Shown here piece after piece: positions 1-6,874 of a stretch of 9,192 nucleotides of DNA. The position numbers and the translations under genes are program-made. How positions within the stretch are numbered: the first letter of the stretch is position 1; every line of letters starts with the position of its first letter. This DNA is from Planctomycetota bacterium (lineage in GTDB: Bacteria; Planctomycetota; Phycisphaerae; Sedimentisphaerales; Anaerohalosphaeraceae), in NCBI GenBank assembly GCA_003644215.1, contig QNBU01000027.1, forward strand, positions 1-9,192, given 5' to 3'. The notes beneath the pieces were generated by a model, which was not told where the DNA came from, did not search any database, and saw only the letters and a program-made list of their open reading frames with translations.

Positions 1-1
1 G

Positions 2-100
2 GCCGGAGTGGGCGTTTGGGGAGCCGGTGAAAATGACGCGCCCGGGTCGATTGGTTTTGGCGTGCGATTGTTGACGGCGTTCGCGATGAATTACAAATAG
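2..100 (+). CDS. Possible C-terminal end of an unidentified upstream gene (partial)
   Basis: The frame from position 2 is open for 32 codons and stops at TAG 98-100. The peptide is glycine-rich and ends in GVRLLTAFAMNYK. I do not recognise a family. The neighbouring frame (from position 3, stopping at TGA 72-74) is also open and has similar third-position GC, so the frame choice is uncertain. That some gene ends here is supported only by composition: the sequence to about position 100 is GC-rich and coding-like, and afterwards it becomes AT-rich and repeat-like. Confidence 0.3.
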   Translation, partial: AGVGVWGAGENDAPGSIGFGVRLLTAFAMNYK

Positions 101-110
101 CGGTGTAGGG

Positions 111-205
111 ACCACGAATGAACACGAATTTTTACCATGAAGAAACTGAAGGGCATGAAGTTTTTTATATATATTTTTCTTCATGCCCTTCCTGACCTTC
201 ATGGT
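111..205. repeat. Intergenic repeat patch with long inverted repeat before folE
   Basis: The patch opens with ACCACGAATGAACACGAA (111-128), the same style of unit seen at the left end of the later spacers. It continues into a nested inverted repeat. The outer arms are ACCATGAAG (134-142) and CTTCATGGT (197-205). The inner arms are GAAGGGCATGAAG (148-160) and CTTCATGCCCTTC (179-191). Both are perfect, with 9 and 13 base pairs, separated by 5-base internal loops, and the 18-base terminal loop is made only of A and T. In RNA this would be a strong hairpin in the folE leader. No T-run follows it, so it does not look like a standard terminator. I see no preQ1 riboswitch pattern here. Confidence 0.75.
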
Positions 206-242
206 TAAAGAAAATCGGTGGTTAAAGAAAAGGATAGCGACG

Positions 243-815
243 ATGAAAGAAGTGGATTTAGAGCGAATCGAAAAGGCGGTGTTGGATATTCTTGAAGCTG
301 TGGGCGAGGATCCAAGCCGGGAGGGCCTGAAAGATACGCCCGCGCGTGTGGGCCGGATGTATGCCGAATTGCTGGATGGGATGCGGCATGATCCGTCGGA
401 ACATTTGAGCAGTATTTTTCACGAGACATACGATGAAATCGTTCTGTTGCGAGACATCCCGTTTTATAGTGTGTGCGAACACCACATGATGCCGTTTATC
501 GGCAAGGCCCATCTCGCCTATCTGCCGCACGGTCGTGTTTTGGGAGTCAGCAAACTGGCCCGTATTGTTGACGCGTTTGCTCGGCGATTACAGGTGCAGG
601 AGCGGTTGACCGATCAGATTGCGGATTTTCTGATGACCAACCTCAATCCCAAGGGTGTTGCGGTTATCCTGGAGGCGTCGCATAGCTGTATGACGATTCG
701 CGGGATTAAGAAGCCCGGTGCGATGATGGTTACCAGCTCCCTGCGCGGCATTTTCAAGAAAGACCCTCGCAGCCGATCTGAAGTGTTGACCTTAATGCAT
801 GTGGATCGATCATAA
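243..815 (+). CDS. folE: GTP cyclohydrolase I (FolE)
   Basis: It hydrolyses GTP to 7,8-dihydroneopterin triphosphate and formate in the cytoplasm, the first step to folate, queuosine and other pterins. The 190-residue product covers the full catalytic domain. The zinc ligands are Cys78 and His81 in SVCEHHMMPF and Cys149 in SHSCMTIRGIKKPG. His80 and His147 match the conserved histidines of the E. coli enzyme. The N-terminal EGLKDTPARVGRMY (residues 27-40) is also typical of the family. I chose ATG 243 because AAGAAAAGGA (226-235) lies at SD distance and the protein then starts where bacterial FolE normally does. An in-frame ATG at 183 would add 20 residues encoded inside the upstream hairpin and lacks an SD. 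The stop overlaps the start of the next pterin gene by one base, which suggests coupled translation. Confidence 0.96.
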   Translation: MKEVDLERIEKAVLDILEAVGEDPSREGLKDTPARVGRMYAELLDGMRHDPSEHLSSIFHETYDEIVLLRDIPFYSVCEHHMMPFIGKAHLAYLPHGRVLGVSKLARIVDAFARRLQVQERLTDQIADFLMTNLNPKGVAVILEASHSCMTIRGIKKPGAMMVTSSLRGIFKKDPRSRSEVLTLMHVDRS

Positions 816-1615
816 TGCACACGCTTACCCGACAGGTTCGTTTTTCGCTGAATCCTTTTTCAGCTCGTCAGGTACAGGGTTTTAACTCCTATGCGTCTAA
901 ACCCTGCGGTGAGGGGTTGGCACTCTATTTTTCTTTGTGGGTGGATTTGGCCAGCCCGTTGGATTTGGACACGGGGTTTGTGGTGAATGTTTCTGAGATT
1001 GATGGTGTGGTTCGCCGGGATGTGGTTCCGCTTTTCGCAGAAATGATTTATGAAACTTTTCAAGATCGGCAGACACCGACATTGATTTCTTTGGCCGAAG
1101 TATTAAAAAAATCGTGGGCTGTCATTGAGAATTCATTTCAGCCAAAAATTGTAACCCAGCTTTCTTTGGAGTTGGCTCCGTTTAGGCGGATTACCATTGG
1201 ATCAGGTGAGGCGCAAATGTTTATTTATAGTGAAAAATTTGAATTTTCGGCGATGCATCAGTTATGGAACGATAAGTTTGACGAGACGACGAATTTCGAG
1301 GTTTTTAGAAGGTGTGCTAATGCTGCCGGGCACGGACACAACTATGTTCTTGAGGTTTCGGTGGAAAAAACGACAGGAACCGAGAAAAATGGCTGGCATT
1401 CTGAATTCGAAAAGGATGTAAAAGAGCATTTTTTGGACCTGGTGGATCATAAGAACTTGAATGTTGATGTTGCGGAGTTTGAATCGCTGAATCCGACGGT
1501 TGAGAACTTATCCTTTTTGGCATGGCAAAAGCTGGAAAAAAAGCTGAAAAATGCTAAACTGTGTAAAGTGGTTGTTTGGGAAAATGACAGGACTTATTGC
1601 AGCTATTCGGAGTAG
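815..1615 (+). CDS. Two-domain 6-pyruvoyl-tetrahydropterin synthase/QueD-like protein
   Basis: The C-terminal half (about residues 135-266) is a 6-pyruvoyl-tetrahydropterin synthase/QueD T-fold domain. Zinc ligands are His148 (FSAMHQL) and His173 and His175 (GHGHNY). The likely catalytic Cys is Cys167, followed by Asp211-His212 (LVDHKNL) and the pterin-anchoring Glu256 (VVVWEN). The Cys-to-GHGHNY spacing resembles animal 6-pyruvoyl-tetrahydropterin synthase more than E. coli QueD (CxxxHGH). The N-terminal half (about 1-130) looks like a second, degenerate copy. GEGLALYFSLWV (32-43) aligns without gaps to GHGHNYVLEVSV (172-183), with both zinc histidines replaced, and FSLNP (10-14) aligns to FSAMH (144-148). 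The substrate should be the FolE product, dihydroneopterin triphosphate. The product, 6-carboxy- or 6-pyruvoyl-tetrahydropterin, cannot be decided from sequence. The ATG overlaps the folE stop (TAATG) with no clear SD, which implies coupling. Confidence 0.88.
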   Translation: MHTLTRQVRFSLNPFSARQVQGFNSYASKPCGEGLALYFSLWVDLASPLDLDTGFVVNVSEIDGVVRRDVVPLFAEMIYETFQDRQTPTLISLAEVLKKSWAVIENSFQPKIVTQLSLELAPFRRITIGSGEAQMFIYSEKFEFSAMHQLWNDKFDETTNFEVFRRCANAAGHGHNYVLEVSVEKTTGTEKNGWHSEFEKDVKEHFLDLVDHKNLNVDVAEFESLNPTVENLSFLAWQKLEKKLKNAKLCKVVVWENDRTYCSYSE

Positions 1616-1954
1616 GGTTTTTCGGCTTATTATAGGGCGTTATCGGTTGTTATTATTCCAAACTCTTGTTAATTCTGGTGTAACGAATAGCCGATAAATA
1701 CAGTGGTTAACTCCATTTGAGTGCTTGAATTGATAAAAAAATCGTTTTTGCGATATGGTTTTATTGCAAGGACGAAAAAATATGGGACTTTTGGTTTTAG
1801 GTGTTTGCAGGTTGGTGTTTGAATTTTTGGCGCAACCGACGGGCACGGAGTGTAGAATTCCTTAATGATTTAGGATAAATAATCTTTTTCTTCGCTCTTC
1901 TGTTTTGCCGTAAATTACTTCTGTTGAATAAGTTATGTTAAATAAGGTAGTTCG
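1616..1954 (+). promoter_or_regulatory. AT-rich spacer without genes; probable promoter region for the sugar block
   Basis: No convincing coding frame or RNA gene is visible in these 339 bases. Unlike the other long spacers it lacks the CCACGGA/AATCTGTGG repeat units. Small elements seen are an 8-base direct repeat GGTGTTTG (1800-1807 and 1814-1821) and a distant inverted pair TTATCGG (1640-1646) with CCGATAA (1691-1697). A -10-like TAAATA lies at 1876-1881 without a good -35. A promoter here is inferred from position and composition only. AAGG at 1944-1947 is the SD of the next gene. Confidence 0.35.
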
Positions 1955-3247
1955 ATGAAAATAGCGGTAGTTGGTGTTGGATATGTTGGGTTGGTGGCGG
2001 CGGCGTGCTTGGCCGACGGCGGCAATCATGTTGTTTGTGTTGATAACGACGAAAAAAAGATAGAAAATCTCAGGAATGGAGTTATCCCCATCTATGAGCC
2101 GGGGCTGGCGGAGATCGTCAAGAAGAATGTTCAGGCCGGGCGATTGACCTTTACGACCGACCTCAAAGAGGGGGTGGATAACTCGCTGGTGATCTTTATC
2201 GGGGTGGGAACGCCAAGTTCGCCGGATGGCTCGGCGGATATCTCAGCGGTTCTCGGGGTGGCTGAGAAAATCGCTAAAACCATGACGGAATATCGCATAC
2301 TCGTGACCAAGAGTACGGTGCCGATTGGAACACACAAAATCGTCAGCGATCTGGTCGCCTCCAAGACCGAGGTTCCGTTTGACTATGTGAGTAATCCAGA
2401 ATTCTTGAAAGAGGGTTCGGCGGTGGACGATTTTCTTAAGCCCGACCGGGTGATCATCGGCACGACCAACCCGGCGGTGATGGAGATTATGAAAGTCCTG
2501 TATGGGCCGTTTATGCGAAAAAGCAGTCGGATTTTGTTTATGGATCCGGCCAGTGCGGAAATGGCCAAGTACGCCGCTAATACGATGCTGGCGACGCGGA
2601 TTTCGTTTATGAATGAACTGAGCGCATTATGCGAGTCGTTTGGGGCTGATATTGAGCGCGTGCGGGCTGGAATTGGCAGCGATGGCCGTATTGGGAATGC
2701 TTTTTTGTTTGCTGGCGTGGGCTATGGGGGGAGTTGTTTTCCTAAGGATGTCCGCGCGTTGATTCATATGGGCAACCAGCAGGGTGTGCCGATGACGATC
2801 GCTGAGTCTGTTCAGGCGGCCAACTTCGCCCAGCATGACCGATTTGCACAGAAAGTGCTGGACTACTTTGCGGGGCAAAGCGGCGTTAAACTGGGCGTGT
2901 GGGGACTGGCGTTTAAGGCCCGGACCGATGATACCCGTGAATCGGCAGCCTTGTACTGCATCAAGAAATTTTTGGATGCGGGGATTGGCGTTACGGCGTT
3001 TGACCCGGAGGCCGGGTGCGGTGAGTTGGAAGGGAAGATTGACACCGTTGATAATGCCTATGGTGTTCTGGATGGAGCGGACGCGTTGGTGGTTCTTACG
3101 GATTGGCAGGAGTTTCGCACGCCGGACTTTGAGTCGATTGCTGAAAAACTGAAAAAACCGATTGTTTTTGACGGGCGGAATTTATACAGCCCGGCGTTTG
3201 TGACCAAACAGGGGATTGAGTATCACTCGATCGGAAGAAGTTCGTAG
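1955..3247 (+). CDS. ugd: UDP-glucose 6-dehydrogenase
   Basis: It oxidises UDP-glucose to UDP-glucuronate with two NAD+ in the cytoplasm, supplying uronic acid precursors for surface polysaccharide. The 430-residue protein has the standard three-part layout. An N-terminal Rossmann domain carries GVGYVGL (7-13) with Asp30 for the NAD ribose. VGTPSSPDGSAD (84-95) and STVPIGT (120-126) are family motifs, as is PEFLKEG (148-154). The catalytic Cys261 lies in GYGGSCFPKD (257-266), followed by the C-terminal UDP-binding domain with KARTDDTRES (321-330). The GYGGSCFPKD and PEFLKEG forms fit UDP-glucose rather than UDP-N-acetylhexosamine dehydrogenases. The SD is AAGG (1944-1947), seven bases before the ATG. 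The next gene uses its product. The last codons (GRSS, stop TAG) run into repeat-like TTCGTAGTTCGTGG sequence, so the extreme C-terminus may have been altered by the repeat. Confidence 0.95.
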   Translation: MKIAVVGVGYVGLVAAACLADGGNHVVCVDNDEKKIENLRNGVIPIYEPGLAEIVKKNVQAGRLTFTTDLKEGVDNSLVIFIGVGTPSSPDGSADISAVLGVAEKIAKTMTEYRILVTKSTVPIGTHKIVSDLVASKTEVPFDYVSNPEFLKEGSAVDDFLKPDRVIIGTTNPAVMEIMKVLYGPFMRKSSRILFMDPASAEMAKYAANTMLATRISFMNELSALCESFGADIERVRAGIGSDGRIGNAFLFAGVGYGGSCFPKDVRALIHMGNQQGVPMTIAESVQAANFAQHDRFAQKVLDYFAGQSGVKLGVWGLAFKARTDDTRESAALYCIKKFLDAGIGVTAFDPEAGCGELEGKIDTVDNAYGVLDGADALVVLTDWQEFRTPDFESIAEKLKKPIVFDGRNLYSPAFVTKQGIEYHSIGRSS

Positions 3248-3266
3248 TTCGTGGACTAAAAAAAGG

Positions 3267-3416
3267 AACCACGGAAAGCACGGAATGACACAGAAAAGAT
3301 TTTCAGGCGGGATTGACAGGATTTACAAGATTAATAAAAAACCGCAGAGGTTTCAGAGAAAAAAACCGGTGTTCTCTGTGAACTCTGTGGCAAGAAATCT
3401 GTATCAATCTGTGGAT
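3267..3416. repeat. Intergenic repeat patchwork, spacer between ugd and the epimerase
   Basis: The left part is AACCACGGAAAGCACGGAA and continues with related units. A middle module GACAGGATTTACAAGATTAA (3315-3334) recurs in two later spacers. An inner imperfect inverted repeat pairs 3342-3360 with 3372-3390, matching at 15 of 19 positions around an 11-base loop. The right part is AATCTGTATCAATCTGTGG (3396-3414). It fills the space from 20 bases after the ugd stop to 20 bases before the next ATG. Confidence 0.8.
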
Positions 3417-3435
3417 AAGAAAACAGGGGATTAAG

Positions 3436-4488
3436 ATGAAAATACTAGTAACGGGAACAGCGGGGTTTATTGGATTTCATTTGGCGCAGCGTCTGATTGC
3501 GCGGGGCGATGAGGTGGTGGGACTCGATAGCGTTAATGATTATTACGACCCGAGCATTAAATACGGCCGCCTGGCCCAAACGGGGATTGATAAGGGGCAG
3601 GTTGAATACAATAAACTGCTCACCAGCAATAAACATGACAACTATCGGTTTATTCAGCTTAAATTGGAAGACAAAGAGAACTTAGAGACGCTTTTTGCTG
3701 AGCAGAAATTTGACCGGGTTTGCAACCTGGCCGCCCAGGCGGGTGTGCGGTACAGCTTGATCAACCCGCAGGCATATATTGATGCGAATATCGTTGGGTT
3801 TGTAAACATTTTAGAGGTTTGCCGCCATCACAGTATTGAGCATCTGGCCTATGCGAGCAGCTCCAGTGTCTATGGCCTCAACGAATCGATGCCGTTTTCG
3901 ACCCGCAATAATGTGGATCATCCGGTGAGCTTATACGCGGCGAGTAAAAAGTCCAATGAACTGATGGCGCACACTTACAGCCACCTGTTTTCCCTGCCGA
4001 CGACGGGCCTGCGGTTCTTTACGGTCTATGGGCCGTGGGGGCGGCCGGATATGGCCCTGTTTTTGTTTACCAAGGCGATCTTAGAGGATAAGCCGATTGA
4101 TGTGTTTAACTATGGCAAGATGCGGCGGGATTTTACTTATGTCGATGATATTGTCAAAGGGGTGATCCGTGTGATCGACAGCCCGCCAAAGGGCAAGCCC
4201 GACTGGAGCGGCAAAACGCCCGATCCATCCTGCTCCAAGGCCCCGTACAAAATCTATAACATCGGTAACAGCAGCCCGGTTGAGCTGATGGATTTTATTA
4301 AAGCCATCGAAGAGGCCCTTGGCAAGCAGGCAGAGAAGAATATGATGCCCCTGCAACCCGGTGATGTGCCGGCGACCTGGGCGGATGTGAGTGATCTGGT
4401 GGAGGATTTGGATTACAAGCCCGCGACGACTGTTGCCGAGGGGGTGGAGCGGTTCATTGCGTGGTATCGAGAGTTTTATGGGTGTTGA
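3436..4488 (+). CDS. UDP-glucuronate 4-epimerase (short-chain dehydrogenase family)
   Basis: It interconverts UDP-glucuronate and UDP-galacturonate using tightly bound NAD+, in the cytoplasm. The 350 residues form one extended short-chain dehydrogenase/epimerase unit. The nucleotide-binding motif is GTAGFIG (7-13) with Asp31. ASSSSVYG (140-147) supplies the catalytic Ser/Thr region, and the catalytic pair is Tyr167 and Lys171 in LYAASK. TVYGPWGRPDMA (196-207) and GKMRRDFTYVDD (227-238) are characteristic of the CapI/LspL-type UDP-glucuronate epimerases and help separate it from GalE. The SD is AGGGGA (3424-3429). It follows the UDP-glucose dehydrogenase, so the two genes form a UDP-Glc to UDP-GlcA to UDP-GalA route. 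UDP-GalA would feed a capsule or lipopolysaccharide glycosyltransferase outside this window. Confidence 0.93.
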   Translation: MKILVTGTAGFIGFHLAQRLIARGDEVVGLDSVNDYYDPSIKYGRLAQTGIDKGQVEYNKLLTSNKHDNYRFIQLKLEDKENLETLFAEQKFDRVCNLAAQAGVRYSLINPQAYIDANIVGFVNILEVCRHHSIEHLAYASSSSVYGLNESMPFSTRNNVDHPVSLYAASKKSNELMAHTYSHLFSLPTTGLRFFTVYGPWGRPDMALFLFTKAILEDKPIDVFNYGKMRRDFTYVDDIVKGVIRVIDSPPKGKPDWSGKTPDPSCSKAPYKIYNIGNSSPVELMDFIKAIEEALGKQAEKNMMPLQPGDVPATWADVSDLVEDLDYKPATTVAEGVERFIAWYREFYGC

Positions 4489-4493
4489 TTTGG

Positions 4494-4667
4494 AACCACG
4501 GATTTCGCGGATTTCCGCGGATTATTTTTAGACAGGATTAACGGGATTTACAAGATTATAATTAACCACGGAATGACACGGAAAAACTAACCATAAAGAA
4601 AATAATTTTTGGTTATGAGTTTTGAAATTGGAATAATCTGTGGAAATCTGTGTAATCTGTGGACAAA
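4494..4667. repeat. Intergenic repeat patchwork, spacer between the epimerase and the nucleotidyltransferase
   Basis: It starts five bases after the epimerase stop with CCACGGATT-type units. Positions 4494-4514 are identical to 8202-8222. The middle module TAGACAGGATTAACGGGATT (4529-4548) is shared with the later spacer at 6577. A second CCACGG unit begins at 4566. The right end, 4634-4667, has three AATCTGTG units. The outermost units CCACGGATT and AATCTGTGG could pair in RNA over nine bases with one G-U. It stops just before the SD AAGGAG (4671-4676). Confidence 0.82.
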
Positions 4668-4684
4668 GCCAAGGAGTTCATTAG

Positions 4685-5008
4685 ATGGTTGATATTAAAA
4701 AGGTACAGGATGAGATTGTTGAGCGATTAAAGCCGTTGGAGCCGGAAAAGATCATTCTGTTTGGCTCTTATGCCTGTGGCAGTCCGACTGCCGATAGTGA
4801 TATCGATCTGTTTTTGGTTAAAGATACCGAAAAGAGCGACATTAAGGATTATGAATCAACCGCCATGCTGCGATTGCGTGACTTAATCCGCAAGTATCAC
4901 ATTGGCTTTGATATTTTGTCCGCATCACAAGCGTTTCTGGAAAGCAGGGCGGACTATTTTTACAAGGTAGATATATTGCAAAATGGCAAGGTGATCTATG
5001 GCGAATAA
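4685..5008 (+). CDS. Minimal nucleotidyltransferase (MNT-type, partner of HEPN)
   Basis: This is a small stand-alone DNA-polymerase-beta-like nucleotidyltransferase of 107 residues. The family motif GSx10DxD is complete: Gly27-Ser28 in ILFGSYACGS, then Asp39 and Asp41 in SDIDLFLV. A third likely metal-binding Asp76 is in GFDIL. All three carboxylates are present, so an active enzyme is plausible. In the known MntA-HepT systems such proteins add AMP to the HEPN toxin and silence it. That role here is inferred from pairing alone. The gene has its own SD (AAGGAG, 4671-4676) and overlaps the HEPN gene by 11 bases. Both look more AT-rich than the sugar genes around them, which hints at separate acquisition. 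Confidence 0.87.
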   Translation: MVDIKKVQDEIVERLKPLEPEKIILFGSYACGSPTADSDIDLFLVKDTEKSDIKDYESTAMLRLRDLIRKYHIGFDILSASQAFLESRADYFYKVDILQNGKVIYGE

Positions 5009-5402
5009 ACAGAACGCTATCGAATGGTTAAAGAAGGGCTACCATGACTTGAGTTCGGCACGGCTTTTGTATGCGGCGGATCACTATACAGACACCATTG
5101 CAAATGATTTGCAGCAAGCCATTGAAAAAATACTAAAGTCGTTTTTGGCGTATGAAAACAGAGAGATAAAAAGGACACATAACTTGATAGAGATTTATGA
5201 ATTGGTAACCAGCCATATTCAAATCGAAGAGCATCATGTTAGAATCCTGGCTATTGCTACGGCATATCATGCAAAAGATCGCTATCCTGGACCGGTCGAT
5301 TTGCCTCCCAAGGAGCAGGTTAAGGAAGTTTTGGATTTTGGGGAGGCCTTATTTTCTAAAGTTTGCGGCATACTTGATGTCGATGAAAAAGAAATAATTT
5401 GA
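4998..5402 (+). CDS. HEPN-domain protein, likely partner of the upstream nucleotidyltransferase
   Basis: This 134-residue all-helical protein matches the HEPN family that pairs with minimal nucleotidyltransferases. AIEWLKKGYHDLSSARLL (7-24) is the first helix. DLQQAIEKILKSFLAY (37-52) holds the family's QQAxEKxLK signature. THNL (60-63) and the later AKDRYPGP (92-99) are also typical. Arg55 and His61 fit the loose R-x4-6-H ribonuclease motif, but the HxY form modified in the MntA-HepT pair is not evident. Toxic RNase activity is therefore possible, not shown. The start lies inside the nucleotidyltransferase gene, behind AAGGTG (4988-4993). The stop is only 27 bases before the aminotransferase, and no repeat patch lies between them, so all three genes are probably co-transcribed. 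Confidence 0.85.
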   Translation: MANKQNAIEWLKKGYHDLSSARLLYAADHYTDTIANDLQQAIEKILKSFLAYENREIKRTHNLIEIYELVTSHIQIEEHHVRILAIATAYHAKDRYPGPVDLPPKEQVKEVLDFGEALFSKVCGILDVDEKEII

Positions 5403-5429
5403 TAGCTGAAATAAAATGGAGTGTGATTT

Positions 5430-6530
5430 ATGCAGGTACCTTTGTTAGACTTAAAGGCGCAGTACGCGACGATCAAGGATGAGGTTTTAGAGAAGATCAA
5501 CGAAGTGCTGGACACTCAGCGCTGTATCGGCGGACCGATGGTCGAAGAGTTGGAGGCCGCTGTGGCTAAGGCGTGCAATTGCAAATACGCCGTGGGCGTT
5601 TCCAGCGGGACTGACGCACTGATTAACAGTTTGATGAGTTTGGGGATCGGCGAAGGCGACGAAGTGATTACCACGCCGTTCACCTTTTTTGCCACCACCG
5701 GCAGTATTGCCCGTGTGGGGGCCAAACCGGTGTTTGTCGATATTGACCCGGTTAGCTACAACATCAACCCCGCCCTGATCGAAGCGGCGATCACCAAGAA
5801 TACCAAGGCGATTATGCCGGTTCACCTCTACGGCCAGATGGCGGATATGGATCCGATCATGCAGATCGCCGGACAATCGTCGCTGGCGGTGATCGAGGAT
5901 GCGGCACAGGCGATCTCGGCTGCCTATAAAGGCAAAAAGGCCGGACAGATGGGAACCTGCGGGTGCTTTAGCTTCTTTCCAAGCAAGAACCTCGGCGGTA
6001 TCGGCGACGGCGGAATGGTGGTAACCAATGACGAAGAATTGTATCATCAGCTTTTCATCATGCGAAACCACGGGATGGAGCCGAAATACTATCATAAGTG
6101 CATTGGCGGCAATTTCCGGCTGGATCCAATCCAGGCGGCGGCGCTGCTGGTGAAGCTGCCGCATCTGGACAAATGGTCCCAGGGCCGCCGCAGGAACGCA
6201 AGCTATTACAACAAGAAATTTACAGGCACGGTGGTTCAGACGCCGGTGATTTCGGATGACTGTGTTTCGATTTATAACCAATATGTCATCCGTGTCCCGC
6301 GACGGGATGAGGTGGTCAAGCACTTGCAGACGAATAACATTGGTTGCGATATCTACTACCCGGTTCCGATGCACCTGCAGGAATGCTTTGCACATCTGGG
6401 GCAGGGGGTTGGGACTTGTCCGGAAGCGGAAAAGGCGGCCAGCGAAGTGATGGCCCTGCCGGTTTACCCGGAGTTGACCGATGAGATGCAGGATTTTGTG
6501 GTCAAGACGATTTTGGATTTCCTTTCGTAA
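5430..6530 (+). CDS. DegT/DnrJ/EryC1/StrS-family sugar aminotransferase
   Basis: This is a pyridoxal-phosphate enzyme that transfers an amino group, usually from glutamate, to a keto-sugar nucleotide in the cytoplasm. It has 366 residues, normal for the family. The N-terminal PLLDLKAQY (4-12) is typical. SSGTDAL (58-64) binds the cofactor phosphate, and Asp157 in VIEDAAQA contacts the pyridine nitrogen. The cofactor lysine is Lys186 in FFPSKNLGG, followed by GDGG. RNHGM, about 30 residues later, is also typical. The C-terminal half carries IGCDIYYPVPMHLQ. The adjoining UDP-N-acetylhexosamine dehydrogenase suggests a WbpE-like role, making a 3-amino-uronic acid. The C3 dehydrogenase (WbpB type) and acetyltransferase (WbpD type) are not in this window, so the substrate is uncertain. 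The SD is GGAG (5418-5421). Confidence 0.92.
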   Translation: MQVPLLDLKAQYATIKDEVLEKINEVLDTQRCIGGPMVEELEAAVAKACNCKYAVGVSSGTDALINSLMSLGIGEGDEVITTPFTFFATTGSIARVGAKPVFVDIDPVSYNINPALIEAAITKNTKAIMPVHLYGQMADMDPIMQIAGQSSLAVIEDAAQAISAAYKGKKAGQMGTCGCFSFFPSKNLGGIGDGGMVVTNDEELYHQLFIMRNHGMEPKYYHKCIGGNFRLDPIQAAALLVKLPHLDKWSQGRRRNASYYNKKFTGTVVQTPVISDDCVSIYNQYVIRVPRRDEVVKHLQTNNIGCDIYYPVPMHLQECFAHLGQGVGTCPEAEKAASEVMALPVYPELTDEMQDFVVKTILDFLS

Positions 6531-6538
6531 CGAAGAAT

Positions 6539-6853
6539 GAACCACGGAATACACGGAATGACACGGAAAATGTTTTTAGACAGGATTAACAGGATTTACG
6601 GGATTTATTTAGCCACGAATTAACTTAGGGCGGTCAAGCCGCAACCAATAAAATAGAAGCAAAAGACGCAAAAAAAAGTATACAAGAATACGAGTATGCA
6701 AGTATGTAGAAAAAACAGACAGTCCACAGATTACACCGATTACACTGATTTTTAAGTAAAAAAGAGTTTTTAGTTTTAAATTATTTTAGCGTCTTTCGTG
6801 CTTTTCGTAGTTAAGTAATCTGTGACAATCTGTGGAATCTGTGGACAAAAAAA
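6539..6853. repeat. Intergenic repeat patchwork, spacer between the aminotransferase and the WbpA-type gene
   Basis: This is the largest of the repeat-filled spacers. The left part has three CACGGA units (6542-6567). The middle module TTTTTAGACAGGATTAAC (6573-6590) continues in nine-base steps of GGATT. Then come GCGGTCAAGCCGC (a 4-base stem), GTATACAAG (6678-6686) with its variant GTATGCAAG (6694-6702), and a reverse-type run CCACAGATTACACCGATTAC from 6722. The right end has three AATCTGTG units and ends just before the SD GGAGAG (6862-6867). I see no gene in it. Confidence 0.82.
6791..6853 (+). repeat. 63-base perfect direct repeat, copy 1
   Basis: It is identical, base for base, to 8310-8372. 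It starts GTCTTTCGTGCTTTTCGTAG and ends TCTGTGGAC followed by seven A. It lies directly upstream of the WbpA-type gene's SD. The two copies are 1519 bases apart, start to start, and bracket that gene. Confidence 0.93.
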
Positions 6854-6874
6854 CAAAAAATGGAGAGTAAGTAA

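Noticed and set aside
3..74. Alternative frame for the upstream gene tail, ending at TGA 72-74
   Set aside because: Third-position GC does not separate it from the frame ending at 100. The latter was preferred because it fits the change to AT-rich sequence, but neither is firm.
183..242. An upstream ATG extending folE by 20 residues
   Set aside because: It begins inside the hairpin arm and lacks an SD. The extra residues do not resemble the family, whereas ATG 243 has an SD-like sequence.
101..242. preQ1 riboswitch in the folE leader
   Set aside because: The pterin context made it worth a look, but the leader shows only a long perfect hairpin and repeat units, not the short stem with an A-rich tail of preQ1 class I.
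1640..1846. A 68-codon minus-strand frame in the spacer before ugd
   Set aside because: No SD-supported start, biased composition and no recognisable motif. An AT-rich spacer gives such frames by chance.
5487..6554. A 355-codon open frame on the minus strand across the aminotransferase gene
   Set aside because: It lies opposite a clear DegT-family gene with all key residues. Its peptide is rich in His and Arg with no recognisable motif, so it is a shadow frame.
6539..6853. CRISPR array
   Set aside because: The units are 7-10 bases, degenerate and unevenly spaced. There are no constant repeats with unique spacers, and no cas gene is present.
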